From: Micromonospora saelicesensis
GTDB lineage: Bacteria > Actinomycetota > Actinomycetes > Mycobacteriales > Micromonosporaceae
Assembly: GCF_900091575.1 (NCBI RefSeq)
Contig: NZ_FMCR01000003.1
Location: 186,001 to 250,000, forward strand
DNA: 64,000 nucleotides
Reading direction: 5' to 3'
The position numbers and the translations under genes are program-made. Positions 21,274 to 30,150 of this stretch are shown here, piece after piece. The notes beneath the pieces are model-generated. The model was not told the DNA's origin, searched no databases, and worked only from the letters and a program-made list of their open reading frames with translations. Positions within the stretch are counted from its first letter, which is position 1, and each line of letters starts with the position of its first letter.

Positions 21274-22131
21274 TCAAGCACCATCCGGACCGGCGAGGAA
21301 CGCCGCGACCGTCGCGGTGAACGCCTCGGCGTCGTCGAGCCACGGGTAGTGCCCGGCGCCGGGCTGAACGACCAGCTCGGCGCGGGGGGCCAGCTCGGCG
21401 AACCGGGCCACCAGGCCCGGCGGTGCGGCCAGGTCGACAGCGCCGGCGAGCAGCAGCACCGGGCCTCGATGTGCGGTGAGCGCCGCACGGGTGGTCGGCG
21501 GATCGAAGGCGCCTTCGGAGCTGAAGATCCTCGCCAGCTCCTCGTTGTGCTGACCGGACTCCGCGGCCTGGTGGACCTGAGCGGCGGTGTCCCACCGGCC
21601 GTACAGGAACGGCGCGATCTCCTGCTTGGAGTCTGGCCTGGCCCGACCCGAGAGGATGGACTCCAACGCCGCCATTGCCACCGGAAACCACGGCTCGCCG
21701 GCCCGGGCCTCGGTGACCTCCTCACGCTGCGCTGCGGTCACCTCCAGCCCGACCGCTCGGATGCTCGGGTTGACCAGCGCGAGTCGGCCCACCCGATCGG
21801 GGTGCCGGGTCAGGTATTGCAGAGCCAGGTTGGCGCCGGCGGAGTGCCCGAGCAGATCCAGCCGGTCGAGGCCCAGGTGCCCGCGCAGCGCCTCCACATC
21901 GTCGACCATGCGGTCGCAGCGGTACGTCGAGACGTCCGCCGGTGCCGCCGAGCGACCGGTGCCCCGCGGATCGAGGATGACCAGCGTCCGGTGCGCGCCC
22001 AGACCGCCGAGGTCACCGAGGTACGCGGAGTCGCGCATCGGCCCGCCCGGCAGGCAGACCAGCGGGTCCCCAACTCCGACCGTCCGGTACGCGAGGGTGG
22101 TCCCGTCGATCGCGTCGAAAGTGGTGATCAT
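21274..22131 (-). CDS. Alpha/beta hydrolase (proline iminopeptidase-like)
   Basis: 285 residues. Features are the oxyanion region CLPGGPMRDSAYLGDLG, the strand LVILDPRGTGRSA, the nucleophile elbow LLGHSAGANLALQYL (Ser about residue 103), the acid in LLLAGAVDLAAPPG and the catalytic His near GAGHYPWLDDAE. PGGPMR near the N-terminus and DPRGTGRS resemble the S33 aminopeptidase group. The true substrate is unknown. Its ATG is 3 bases after the upstream DHFR-like stop, so the two are cotranscribed. Confidence 0.88.
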   Translation of the reverse strand: MITTFDAIDGTTLAYRTVGVGDPLVCLPGGPMRDSAYLGDLGGLGAHRTLVILDPRGTGRSAAPADVSTYRCDRMVDDVEALRGHLGLDRLDLLGHSAGANLALQYLTRHPDRVGRLALVNPSIRAVGLEVTAAQREEVTEARAGEPWFPVAMAALESILSGRARPDSKQEIAPFLYGRWDTAAQVHQAAESGQHNEELARIFSSEGAFDPPTTRAALTAHRGPVLLLAGAVDLAAPPGLVARFAELAPRAELVVQPGAGHYPWLDDAEAFTATVAAFLAGPDGA

Positions 22132-22134
22132 CGG

Positions 22135-22698
22135 TCAGCGGACCCGCTCGTGGTGGAGCAGGACCACGCCGTTGCCGAAGACCCGGCTCTCCACCAGCCG
22201 CAGACCGGCCGGAGTCTCGGCGTCGGGGAAGAGTCGACGGCCCCGACCAAGCACCACCGGGTGGACGTAGATCCGGTACTCGTCGATCAGGTCGTGCCGG
22301 GCGAACGTCGCGGCCAGGTCGGCCCCACCGAGCGCGAGGTCGCCGCCCGGTTCGGCGGTGAGCTTGCGGACCTGCTCGACGTCGACCTCGCGCACGACGG
22401 TGGCGTTCCAGTCGGCGTGGTCGAGGGTGCGCGAGTAGACGATCTTCGGCATGTCCCGCCAGATGCGGGCGAACTCGCGCTCCGGGCCGCTGGCGGTCGG
22501 GTCCTGATCGGCGGTCGGCCAGTAGGCGGCCATCAGCTCGTGGCTGACCCGGCCGCTGAGGAACCCGCCCATCGGGGCGATCACGTCGTTGAAGTGCTGG
22601 TGCAACTCCTCGTCGACCTGGTGCCAGCCGATGTCGCCGCCCGGGCCCTCGAAGAACCCGTCCAACGACAGGCTCATCTGCACAACGATCTTCCGCAT
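22135..22698 (-). CDS. Dihydrofolate reductase family (RibD C-terminal-like) protein
   Basis: 187 residues from ATG with GGAGGGG upstream. The pattern MRKIVVQMSLSLDGFFEGPGGDIGWH, GGFLSGRVSHELMAAYW, MPKIVYSRTL, LALGGADLAATFARHDLIDEYRIYVHPVVLGRGRRLF is that of the DHFR/RibD-C superfamily. These proteins usually bind NADPH and only some reduce folate. No proof of DHFR activity is visible. It heads a three-gene minus-strand run with a hydrolase and a MerR regulator. Confidence 0.88.
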   Translation of the reverse strand: MRKIVVQMSLSLDGFFEGPGGDIGWHQVDEELHQHFNDVIAPMGGFLSGRVSHELMAAYWPTADQDPTASGPEREFARIWRDMPKIVYSRTLDHADWNATVVREVDVEQVRKLTAEPGGDLALGGADLAATFARHDLIDEYRIYVHPVVLGRGRRLFPDAETPAGLRLVESRVFGNGVVLLHHERVR

Positions 22699-22847
22699 CG
22701 TGTCCCCTCCGTACGCGTCGACGGGTGTCGAACCCGATCGTCGTCGGACCGTACGACGAAACGACCGCTCGCCGCGACGACGCCGGGGCATGTCGTCGCA
22801 TCCCAGGCAGCGGGAGGCCGACAACGAACCGTCCCTAGACTGCTGCG

Positions 22848-23108
22848 GTGACCGGAGAGCGACGACCCCTGGCCGACCGGCCGCTCACCGAGCCGCACCC
22901 GTCCCGGCTGCCGTCCGACCACCCGGACCGGGCCCGGATCCTCGCCGCGCACACCGCCGCGTTGGCCGCCGGTGAGGCCGGTTACCTCGACCCGGCGAGT
23001 GGGCTGTTCGTGCTCAGCGCCGGGTTCCTGGCCCGCCGCGGCACGTGCTGCGGGCGCGGCTGCCGGCACTGTCCGTACGTGGATGATCCACCCTCGGAAC
23101 AGGCGTAG
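22848..23108 (+). CDS. DUF5522 domain-containing small Cys-rich protein
   Basis: 86 residues. The C-terminal half carries the motif GTCCGRGCRHCPY with four cysteines and a histidine, probably a metal site. The N-terminus is Pro/Arg-rich. DUF5522 proteins are conserved in actinobacteria and elsewhere without known function. Divergent from the DHFR-like gene, 36 codons before the lipoprotein gene on the same strand. Confidence 0.85.
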   Translation: MTGERRPLADRPLTEPHPSRLPSDHPDRARILAAHTAALAAGEAGYLDPASGLFVLSAGFLARRGTCCGRGCRHCPYVDDPPSEQA

Positions 23109-23200
23109 ACGAGGACTTCCGCGCGACACCGACACCCCGTACGGTGTCCGACGGACACTTGGCGGGCGCCTTCCGCCGTCGGTCGGCGAGAGGGTGGAGT

Positions 23201-23749
23201 GTGCGCGGGCGGATCGTGATCGCCGGGCTGGCCGGGCTGCTGGTGAGTGGCTGTGCCGACGAGGCGGAACCGGCGGCGGTGCCGCCGCCGGTGCCGATCG
23301 CGGTGGACGTGGCGGCGGCCTCCTCGGGCGGCGCCTGCCGCCTGCTGGACTTCGCGGTGATCGAGCAGGTGGTGAAGGTCCGCTTCGACGTGGCGGCGGC
23401 CAGCGAACAGGGCGACACCCACACCTGTGTGGTCCGGGCCGCAGGTGCCACCCTGCCGGAGCTGACACTCAGCGTGACCGAGACCACTATCGACAAGGCC
23501 AGCTTCGGCGCGGACGTGGTGCCGGACAAGGCGGCGAAGGTCACCGGGCTGGGCCAGCAGGCGTACAAGCGGACCACCGCTGCGGCGAGCGGGCACGGGC
23601 CGGTCGCCGAGGTGGGCTGGCTGGCCGGCGACGGACGGCTGGCCACGGTGAGCTGGACCACGGCCCGCGGCAGTGAGCGCTCGGCGGTGGAGAAGCTGAC
23701 CGGTGACCTGACCGCGTTGGCGAAAAAGGTGGACACCCGGGCGTTGTGA
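23201..23749 (+). CDS. Lipoprotein of unknown function
   Basis: 182 residues from GTG (VRGRIVIAGLAGLLVSGCADE). The lipobox LVSGC places the lipidated Cys at about residue 18. The mature part has a Pro-rich linker and two more cysteines (GGACRLL, HTCVVRAA) likely to form a disulfide. It resembles small DUF3558-like sensor lipoproteins in layout but I cannot confirm a family. A longer in-frame start at 23144 would hide the signal peptide behind an Arg-rich extension. Confidence 0.8.
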   Translation: MRGRIVIAGLAGLLVSGCADEAEPAAVPPPVPIAVDVAAASSGGACRLLDFAVIEQVVKVRFDVAAASEQGDTHTCVVRAAGATLPELTLSVTETTIDKASFGADVVPDKAAKVTGLGQQAYKRTTAAASGHGPVAEVGWLAGDGRLATVSWTTARGSERSAVEKLTGDLTALAKKVDTRAL

Positions 23750-23759
23750 CGCCCGGGTG
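23734..23759. terminator. Hairpin spanning the lipoprotein stop codon
   Basis: Perfect 10-base arms CACCCGGGCG and its complement enclose TTGTGA, which contains the stop codon. It sits between the convergent lipoprotein and DtxR-type genes. Confidence 0.7.
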
Positions 23760-23768
23760 CCCGGTTGG

Positions 23769-24458
23769 TCAGTTGGCGGCGACGAAGACCCGGGAGGCGA
23801 CCTCGCGGGGCAGCCGCACCCGGTCACCGGAGCGGTCGATCGACACGCCGTCGCGTTCCTGGGCCACTGTCACCGTGGCGCCCGGGTCGACACCGGCGGC
23901 GTGCAGTTGGCGCAGCACGTCGGCGTCCTTCTGCACGCTCTCGCAGATCCGGCGCACCACGACCGACCCGGAGAGGCCGGGGAAGGCCAGATTGCGCTCG
24001 CCCTCGGCGGCCTCGGTGGTCTCCGCCGCCGGCGAACCCAGCTCCTGAAGCCCGGGGATCGGGTTGCCGTACGGGGAACGGGTCGGCCGGTTGAGCAGGT
24101 CGTAGACCCGCTTCTCCACCGCGTCGCTCATCACGTGCTCCCAGCGGCAGGCCTCCTCGTGGGCCTCCTCGTAGGGCATCCCGATGACGTTGACCAGCAG
24201 CAGTTCGGCGAGGCGGTGCTTGCGCATCACGGACACGGCGCTGCCGCGACCCAGGGCGGTGAGCGTCAGGTGCCGGTCGCCCTCGACGGTGAGCAGGCCG
24301 TCGCGCTCCATCCGGGCGACGGTCTGGCTCACGGTGGGGCCACTCTGCTGCAGCCTTTCGGCGATCCGGGCACGCAGCGGTGGCACCCCCTCTTCTTCCA
24401 ACTCGAGGATGGTGCGCAGGTACATTTCGGTCGTGTCGACCAGGTCGTGAGACTTCAT
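23769..24458 (-). CDS. DtxR/IdeR-type metal-dependent transcriptional regulator
   Basis: 229 residues from ATG (MKSHDLVDTTEMYLRTI), the usual length for IdeR. The N-terminal winged helix has RIAERLQQSGPTVSQTVARMERDGLL. The metal sites are visible: Met12, the His and Glu of KHRLAELLL, and the Cys, Glu and His of ACRWEHVMSD. An SH3-like domain closes the protein. Family members repress iron uptake genes when Fe(II) or Mn(II) is bound. In mycobacteria ideR lies next to sigB; here six genes separate them. I see no full iron-box in its own upstream region. Confidence 0.92.
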   Translation of the reverse strand: MKSHDLVDTTEMYLRTILELEEEGVPPLRARIAERLQQSGPTVSQTVARMERDGLLTVEGDRHLTLTALGRGSAVSVMRKHRLAELLLVNVIGMPYEEAHEEACRWEHVMSDAVEKRVYDLLNRPTRSPYGNPIPGLQELGSPAAETTEAAEGERNLAFPGLSGSVVVRRICESVQKDADVLRQLHAAGVDPGATVTVAQERDGVSIDRSGDRVRLPREVASRVFVAAN

Positions 24459-24549
24459 AAGGTCAGCGGCCCTCCGGTGCACGATGTTACCTCGGTGAAC
24501 GACCGGCGACCGCCGCCGAACCGCGTGCCGTCTACGCGAATGGTGTTGG

Positions 24550-25419
24550 ATGGTCGCCATGTCCGGTACCCAGGAGCCGTTGGTCGAGGCCGAGCGCCTC
24601 GTCACCGAGCTCGACCAGGCCGATCCGCCCACCCTGCTCGACGTCCGCTGGCGGCTCATCGGCCCGCCCGGCCGCGACGACTACCTCGCCGGCCACCTGC
24701 CCGGGGCGGTCTTCGTCGACCTGGACACCGCGCTCTGCGGGGCGCCGGGCGCCGGCGGTCGGCACCCGTTGCCCGACCCGGCCGCGTTGCAGGCCGCGCT
24801 GCGGGCCGCCGGCGTCCGGGCCGGTCACCCAGTGGTGGTGTACGACGGCGGCGACGGCCTGGCCGCCTCGCGGGCCTGGTGGACGCTGCGCTGGGCGGGT
24901 CACCGGCCGGTACGCCTGCTGCACGGCGGCTACCCGGCCTGGGTCGCCGCCGGCCGGCCCGTCTCCACCGACGCGCCCGCCCCACCGCCCGGTGACGTCG
25001 TGGTGCGTCCCGGTGACCTCCCGGTGCTCGACGCCGGGCAGGCCGCCGCGCTGGCCACCGCGGACGGCGCGGTGCTGCTCGACGTGCGGGCGGCGCCCCG
25101 TTACCGGGGCGAGGTCGAGCCGATCGACCCGGTAGCCGGGCACGTGCCGGGAGCGGCGAACCTGCCCGCCGGGGAGTACGTCGGGTCGGACGGCCGTTTC
25201 CTGGCCGCCGACGTGCTGAGCGAGCGGTTCGCCGCCGCCGGGGTGACCGAGGGGCGGGCCGTCGGGGCGTACTGCGGCTCGGGGGTGACCGCCGCCCAGG
25301 CGGTGCTCGCGCTGCATCTGGCCGGCCGCACGGACGCCGCGCTCTACGTTGGATCGTGGAGCAACTGGGTGGCGGACCCGGGCCGACCGGTCGCCTCCGG
25401 GTCGACACCCGGCCGCTGA
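24550..25419 (+). CDS. Sulfurtransferase (tandem rhodanese)
   Basis: 289 residues (a second in-frame ATG at 24559 is equally possible). Two rhodanese domains are seen. The first (about 15-140, HLPGAVFVDLDTALCG) lacks the active-site Cys. The second (about 160-285) has the catalytic loop AYCGSGVTAAQ with the CGSGVTA signature of thiosulfate/3-mercaptopyruvate sulfurtransferases. It transfers sulfur from thiosulfate or mercaptopyruvate to an acceptor such as cyanide or a thiol. Divergent from the DtxR-type gene. Confidence 0.93.
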   Translation: MVAMSGTQEPLVEAERLVTELDQADPPTLLDVRWRLIGPPGRDDYLAGHLPGAVFVDLDTALCGAPGAGGRHPLPDPAALQAALRAAGVRAGHPVVVYDGGDGLAASRAWWTLRWAGHRPVRLLHGGYPAWVAAGRPVSTDAPAPPPGDVVVRPGDLPVLDAGQAAALATADGAVLLDVRAAPRYRGEVEPIDPVAGHVPGAANLPAGEYVGSDGRFLAADVLSERFAAAGVTEGRAVGAYCGSGVTAAQAVLALHLAGRTDAALYVGSWSNWVADPGRPVASGSTPGR

Positions 25420-25467
25420 CCAGCGCGTGCGGTGGGCCGGCGCCGATCCTCGTGCGACGATGGGCTC

Positions 25468-26649
25468 ATGTCCGACGACACGGTGGTGGTGTGGGACGAG
25501 TCGCTGCTCGCCTACGACATGGGTGACCATCCACTCGACCCGGTCCGGGTGGAGCTGACCATCGCGCTCGCCCGCGAGCTGGGCATCCTGAATCGGCCCG
25601 GGGTGCGGATGGTCAAGCCGGAGCCCGCCGACGATGCCCTGCTCACCCGGGTGCACGCGCCGGCCTACCTCGCCGCGGTGCGCAACGCGCCACGCGACCC
25701 GCTCTTCGCCGGGTACGGGCTGGGCACCTCCGACAACCCGGTCTTCGAGGGTATGCACGAGTCCAGCGCGCTCATCGCCGGCGCGACGGTGGCCGCCGCC
25801 GAGGCGGTCTGGCGCGGCGACGCCCGGCGGGCGGTGAACGTGGCCGGTGGGCTGCACCACGCGATGTCCGCCCGAGCCTCCGGCTTCTGCGTCTACAACG
25901 ACCCCGCGGTGGCCATCGCCCGCCTGCTCGACCTGGGCGCCGAGCGGATCGCGTACGTGGACGTCGACGTGCACCACGGCGACGGGGTGCAGGACATCTT
26001 CTGGAACGACCCGCGCGTGTTGACGGTCAGCGTGCACGAGACCCCGTTGGCGCTCTTCCCGGGCACGGGTTTCCCGGACGAGACGGGTGGGCCGGGTGCG
26101 CAGGGCACCGCTGTCAACATGCCGTTGCCACCCGGTGTCGAGGACAGCGGCTGGCAGCGCGCGTTCCACGCGATCGTGCCGTCGGTGCTGCGGGCGTTCC
26201 GGCCGCAGATACTGGTCAGCCAGTGCGGTGCCGACGGGCACCGACTGGATCCGCTCGCCGACCTGAACCTGACGGTGGACGGGCAGCGGGCCACCTACCT
26301 GGCGATGCGGGCGCTCGCCGACGAGTTGTGCGACGGCCGGTGGGTGGCCACCGGCGGCGGCGGGTACGCGCTCGTCGAGGTGGTGCCCCGGGCCTGGAGT
26401 CACCTGCTGGCCGTGGCCACCGGTGACCCGATCGACCCGGCCACCCTGACCCCACCCGCGTGGCGGGACCTGGTCGCCTCGCGAAGTCTGGGCCGGGAGG
26501 TGCCGCTGCGGATGACCGACGACGCCGACCCGTCGTACGAGCCGTGGCAGCCGACCGGCGAGCCGAACGCGGTGGACCGGGCGATCGCGGCCACCCGCAA
26601 GACGGTCTTCCCGCTGCTCGGGCTCGACCCGCACGATCCTCGGGACTGA
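25468..26649 (+). CDS. acuC: Acetoin utilization deacetylase AcuC
   Basis: 393 residues from ATG (MSDDTVVVWDESLLAYDMG). Class I/II histone deacetylase fold: GGLHHAMSARASGF (active-site His pair), VDVDVHHGDGVQD (zinc ligands Asp and His), QCGADGHRLDPLADLNLT (Asp zinc ligand) and GGGGYALVEV. AcuC removes acetyl groups from acetyl-CoA synthetase in Bacillus. The next gene, 24 bases on, has an N-terminal GNAT domain, so a writer and an eraser of lysine acetylation sit side by side. Confidence 0.92.
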   Translation: MSDDTVVVWDESLLAYDMGDHPLDPVRVELTIALARELGILNRPGVRMVKPEPADDALLTRVHAPAYLAAVRNAPRDPLFAGYGLGTSDNPVFEGMHESSALIAGATVAAAEAVWRGDARRAVNVAGGLHHAMSARASGFCVYNDPAVAIARLLDLGAERIAYVDVDVHHGDGVQDIFWNDPRVLTVSVHETPLALFPGTGFPDETGGPGAQGTAVNMPLPPGVEDSGWQRAFHAIVPSVLRAFRPQILVSQCGADGHRLDPLADLNLTVDGQRATYLAMRALADELCDGRWVATGGGGYALVEVVPRAWSHLLAVATGDPIDPATLTPPAWRDLVASRSLGREVPLRMTDDADPSYEPWQPTGEPNAVDRAIAATRKTVFPLLGLDPHDPRD

Positions 26650-26673
26650 GCCGGGCCGGGGGAGGGCGTTCCG

Positions 26674-29229
26674 GTGACGACCGTGGACCAGCCGGTGGAC
26701 GTGCTGCTCAGCGATGGCAGCACGGTCCAGTTGCGACCTATCGACCCGGCCGACGCGCCGGGCATCGTGGCGATGCACAGCCGGTTCTCCGAGCGCACCC
26801 GCTACCTGCGGTACTTCTCGCCGTACCCGCGCATCCCGGAGCGGGATCTGATCCGCTTCGTCACCGTCGACCACCACGACCGGGAGGCGTTCGTGGTGCT
26901 GGCCGCCGACCAGATCGTCGCGGTCGGCCGGTACGAGCGGCTCGGCCCGCAGGCCCCCGAGGCGGAGGTGGCCTTCGTTGTGGAGGACGCCTACCAGGGG
27001 CGGGGGATCGGCTCGGTGCTGATGGAGCATCTGGCCGACGCGGCCCGCCGCAACGACATCATGAGCTTCGTCGCGGAGGTGCTACCGGCCAACGGGACGA
27101 TGCTGCGGGTCTTCGCCGACTTCGGCTACCAGGTCCAGCGCGAGTACGCCGACGGCGTGGTCCACCTGAGTTTCCCCATCGCGCCCACCGAGGCCAGCCT
27201 GGAGGTGCAGCGCGGCCGGGAGCACCGCACCGAGGCGCGGTCGATCGCCCGGCTGCTCGCTCCGCGCGGCATCGTCGTCTACGGCGCCAGCGCCACTGGC
27301 CAGGGCGTCGGCGCGGCGGTGCTCGGGCACCTGCGTGACGGCGGGTTCACCGGTGCGGTGGTGCCGGTGCATCCGAGCGCGTCGACAGTGGCGGGCCTGC
27401 CCGCGTACCCGTCGGCGGTTGACGCCGGAGCGCCGGTGGACCTGGCGGTGGTGGCGGTCCCACCGGAGGCGGCGACAGCGGTGGTCGCCGACGCAGCCGC
27501 CGCGGGGGTGCACGGCCTGGTGGTCATCTCGGCCGGCTTCGCCGAGGCCGGCGGCGAGGGCGCGGCCACCCAGCGGGCGCTGGTCCGCGCGGCGCACGCG
27601 GCCGGGATGCGGGTCGTCGGCCCGAACTGCCTGGGCGTGGCCAACACCGACCCGACGGTACGCCTCAACGCCACCCTCGCCCCGGCCTTGCCGCCGGCCG
27701 GCCGGGTCGGCATCTTCAGTCAGTCGGGTGCGTTCGGGGTGGCGCTGCTCGCCGAGGCGGACCGGCGGGGCCTCGGGCTGTCCAGCTTCGTCTCGGCCGG
27801 CAACCGGGCCGACGTCTCCGGCAACGACCTGCTGCAGTACTGGCAGGACGACCCCGGCACCGATGTGATCATGCTCTACCTGGAGACCTTCGGGAACCCG
27901 CGCAAGTTCGCCCGGTTGGCCCGACGGATCGGCCGTGCCAAACCGGTCGTCGCGCTCGCCTCGCCGGCCCGCCCGCCCGGGGTCGGTGACGCCGCCGGGC
28001 CGGACGAGGTGGCGGTGGCGGCGCTCTTCGCCCAGTCCGGGGTGATCCGGGTGGACACCGTGCCGGAGTTGCTCGACGTGGGTGTGCTGCTGGCCAACCA
28101 GCCGTTGCCGGCCGGCGGCCGGGTCGGTGTGGTCGGCAACTCCTCGGCCCTCACCGGGCTCGCCGCGACCGCCTGCGTCGGGCAGGGCCTGAGCGTGGCC
28201 GACGGTTATCCCCGCGACGTCGGGCCGAGCGCCGGTGCCGTCGAGTTCGCCGCCGCGCTCGCCGAGACGGCCGCCGACGAACGGGTGGATGCCCTGGTGG
28301 TGGTCTTCGCCCCGCCGCTACCCGGCCAGCTGACCGAGGTGGACGCCGACGTGACCGCCGCACTGCCGGCCGCCCTCGCGCTGGGCAAGCCGACCGTGGC
28401 GACGTTCCTGGTCGGGCGGCTGCCCCCGGGGGTGCCGGCGTACGGCGGCGTGGAGGAGGCGGTCCGCGCTCTCGCCCGCGCGCACCGGTACGCCGAGTGG
28501 CTTCGCCGCCCGCCCGGGGTGGCACCGGAGCTGCCCGACCTCGATCGGGCTGCCGCGCAGGCCGCGCTCCGGGCCGAGGCCACCGACCCGGGTGCGCTGC
28601 TGGCCGCGTACGGCATCGACGTGGTGGCCTCGGTGTCCGTCGACTCGGTCGACGCCGCGGTCGACGCGGCGGCGCGGCTGGGCTTCCCGGTGGCGCTCAA
28701 GGCGGCCGCCCCCGGGCTGCGGCACCGGCTCGACCTCGGCGCGGTCCGGCTGGACCTGCCCGACGAGCAGACCCTCCGCCGGGCGTACGCCGACCTGGCG
28801 GCGAGCTTCGGCGCGGACGCGCTGGTCCAGCCGATGGTCCCGCCCGGCGTGGCCTGCGTGGTGGAGGTGGTGGAAGACCCCGCGTTCGGGCCGGTGGTCG
28901 GCTTCGGTCTGGGCGGGGTCGCCACCGAGCTGCTCGGCGATCGGGCCTGGCGGGCGGTGCCGCTGACCGACCGGGACGCGGCCGAGCTGGTCGACGAGCC
29001 TCGGGCGGCGCCGCTGCTGCGCGGGCACCGGGGGGCCGCGCCGGTCGACCGGGCGGCCCTGGCCGATCTGCTGCTGCGGGTGGGTCAGCTCGCCGACGAA
29101 CAGCCCCGGGTGCGCTCGCTGACCCTCAACCCGGTGCTCGCCCGCCCGGATGGCATCTCGATCCTGCACGCGCAGGTAGGGGTGGGTGGCGTGGTCGCCC
29201 GCCCGGACACCGGCCCCCGCCGCCTGTGA
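26674..29229 (+). CDS. GNAT acetyltransferase fused to NDP-forming acyl-CoA synthetase domains
   Basis: 851 residues from GTG. The GNAT domain covers about 1-165 with the acetyl-CoA site in DAYQGRGIGSVLMEHL. A CoA-binding Rossmann domain starts at GIVVYGASATGQG (about 200). The ligase domain follows (NCLGVANT, IFSQSGAFGVALL). An ATP-grasp domain ends the protein (LGFPVALKAAAPGLRHR, VGFGLGGVATELLGD). This is a Pat-type lysine acyltransferase with the GNAT at the N-terminus, opposite to the PatZ/YfiQ order. In catalytic family members a GHAG motif holds the phosphohistidine. Here the corresponding stretch reads VGDAAGPDEVAVAAL, without His, so the synthetase part may only sense a ligand. It is paired with acuC. 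Confidence 0.9.
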   Translation: MTTVDQPVDVLLSDGSTVQLRPIDPADAPGIVAMHSRFSERTRYLRYFSPYPRIPERDLIRFVTVDHHDREAFVVLAADQIVAVGRYERLGPQAPEAEVAFVVEDAYQGRGIGSVLMEHLADAARRNDIMSFVAEVLPANGTMLRVFADFGYQVQREYADGVVHLSFPIAPTEASLEVQRGREHRTEARSIARLLAPRGIVVYGASATGQGVGAAVLGHLRDGGFTGAVVPVHPSASTVAGLPAYPSAVDAGAPVDLAVVAVPPEAATAVVADAAAAGVHGLVVISAGFAEAGGEGAATQRALVRAAHAAGMRVVGPNCLGVANTDPTVRLNATLAPALPPAGRVGIFSQSGAFGVALLAEADRRGLGLSSFVSAGNRADVSGNDLLQYWQDDPGTDVIMLYLETFGNPRKFARLARRIGRAKPVVALASPARPPGVGDAAGPDEVAVAALFAQSGVIRVDTVPELLDVGVLLANQPLPAGGRVGVVGNSSALTGLAATACVGQGLSVADGYPRDVGPSAGAVEFAAALAETAADERVDALVVVFAPPLPGQLTEVDADVTAALPAALALGKPTVATFLVGRLPPGVPAYGGVEEAVRALARAHRYAEWLRRPPGVAPELPDLDRAAAQAALRAEATDPGALLAAYGIDVVASVSVDSVDAAVDAAARLGFPVALKAAAPGLRHRLDLGAVRLDLPDEQTLRRAYADLAASFGADALVQPMVPPGVACVVEVVEDPAFGPVVGFGLGGVATELLGDRAWRAVPLTDRDAAELVDEPRAAPLLRGHRGAAPVDRAALADLLLRVGQLADEQPRVRSLTLNPVLARPDGISILHAQVGVGGVVARPDTGPRRL

Positions 29230-29239
29230 GCGTGCCCGG

Positions 29240-29647
29240 TCAGGCGCGGCTGGAGATCTGCTGGACGCCCCAGGTGTTGCCGTCCGGGTCGGCGAAGAAG
29301 ACGAAGCCGACGTTGTCCAGCGGATCCGGCACCGGCCGGGGGTTCTGACCGACCACCTGGATCTCGCTGACCTCCACACCCCGCTCGACCAGCTCCTCGT
29401 GGGCCCGCTTCAGGTCGGGCACCACCAGTTGCAGGCCCTTGAGTGAGCCGGGCGGCATCTCCGGGATGACGCCCTTACCGATCACGATCGAGCAGCCCGA
29501 GCCGAGCGGCGTCAGCTGGACGATGCGCGCGTCGTCATTGATCACCGTGTCGTGGTCCACAGCGAAGCCGAGTTGGTCGGCGTAGAACTTCTTCGACCGC
29601 TCCACATCGGAGACCGGCACGATCACCACTTCCAGTGTCCAGTTCAT
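29240..29647 (-). CDS. VOC family (glyoxalase/bleomycin-resistance fold) protein
   Basis: 135 residues (MNWTLEVVIVPVSDVERSKKFYADQLGF). Paired beta-alpha-beta-beta-beta units end in FFADPDGNTWGVQQIS, the usual end of a VOC domain with its metal-ligand Glu replaced by Gln. The ATG overlaps the stop of the SRPBCC gene (ATGA), so it is coupled to that gene. Function unknown; substrate binding or antibiotic-type sequestration is possible. Confidence 0.92.
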   Translation of the reverse strand: MNWTLEVVIVPVSDVERSKKFYADQLGFAVDHDTVINDDARIVQLTPLGSGCSIVIGKGVIPEMPPGSLKGLQLVVPDLKRAHEELVERGVEVSEIQVVGQNPRPVPDPLDNVGFVFFADPDGNTWGVQQISSRA

Positions 29648-30150
29648 GGGTGCTCTTCCTTTGTCGTCGTTGTTGAGTGCAGCAGGTCGGCCAGTCGGGT
29701 GAAGCTCTGCCCGACGCCCCGCGCCATCGGGTAGCGCAGCACGATGTTCCGCCCCTCTGCGGTGGCGTAGAGCAGCGTGGTGGTGACTGTCGTTCGCCCG
29801 GCCACCTCAAAGAACTCGTGGCTGACCAGCGTCTCGCCCGGATAGGACTGGTCGTCGAAGCGTTCGGTGCAGACCAGCCGGTGCGGTGGCTCGATCTGCC
29901 GGTAGACCCCAGCCTGGACCATCCGGGCACCCTCCGGGCCCTGCGACACGAACCGCCACCGTCCACCGATCCGCAGGTCGACGTCGCACTCCGTCAGCCT
30001 CCACCCGCGCGCGCCGTACCACCGGGCCAGCAGTTCGGGTCGGGTGAAGGCGGCGAACACCAGGCGCGCCGGTGCCTCGAACAGCCGGCTCATCACGATC
30101 TCCCGATCACCCTGGATGTGGACGACGAGCGGATCGTCGACGTTGGTCAA
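29644..30150 (-). CDS. SRPBCC/AHSA1-type (START-like) protein
   Basis: 168 residues from a TTG whose sequence TTGA overlaps the ArsR stop codon. Motifs are MSRLFEAPARLVFAAFTRPELLARWYGARGW, DLRIGGRWRFVSQGPEG and EIEPPHRLVCTERF, typical of the activator of Hsp90 ATPase homology 1-like family. It has a ligand-binding cavity but no known catalysis. It is translated between an ArsR regulator and a VOC protein with 4-base overlaps at both ends, a very tight three-gene operon. Confidence 0.9.
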   Translation of the reverse strand: MTNVDDPLVVHIQGDREIVMSRLFEAPARLVFAAFTRPELLARWYGARGWRLTECDVDLRIGGRWRFVSQGPEGARMVQAGVYRQIEPPHRLVCTERFDDQSYPGETLVSHEFFEVAGRTTVTTTLLYATAEGRNIVLRYPMARGVGQSFTRLADLLHSTTTTKEEHP

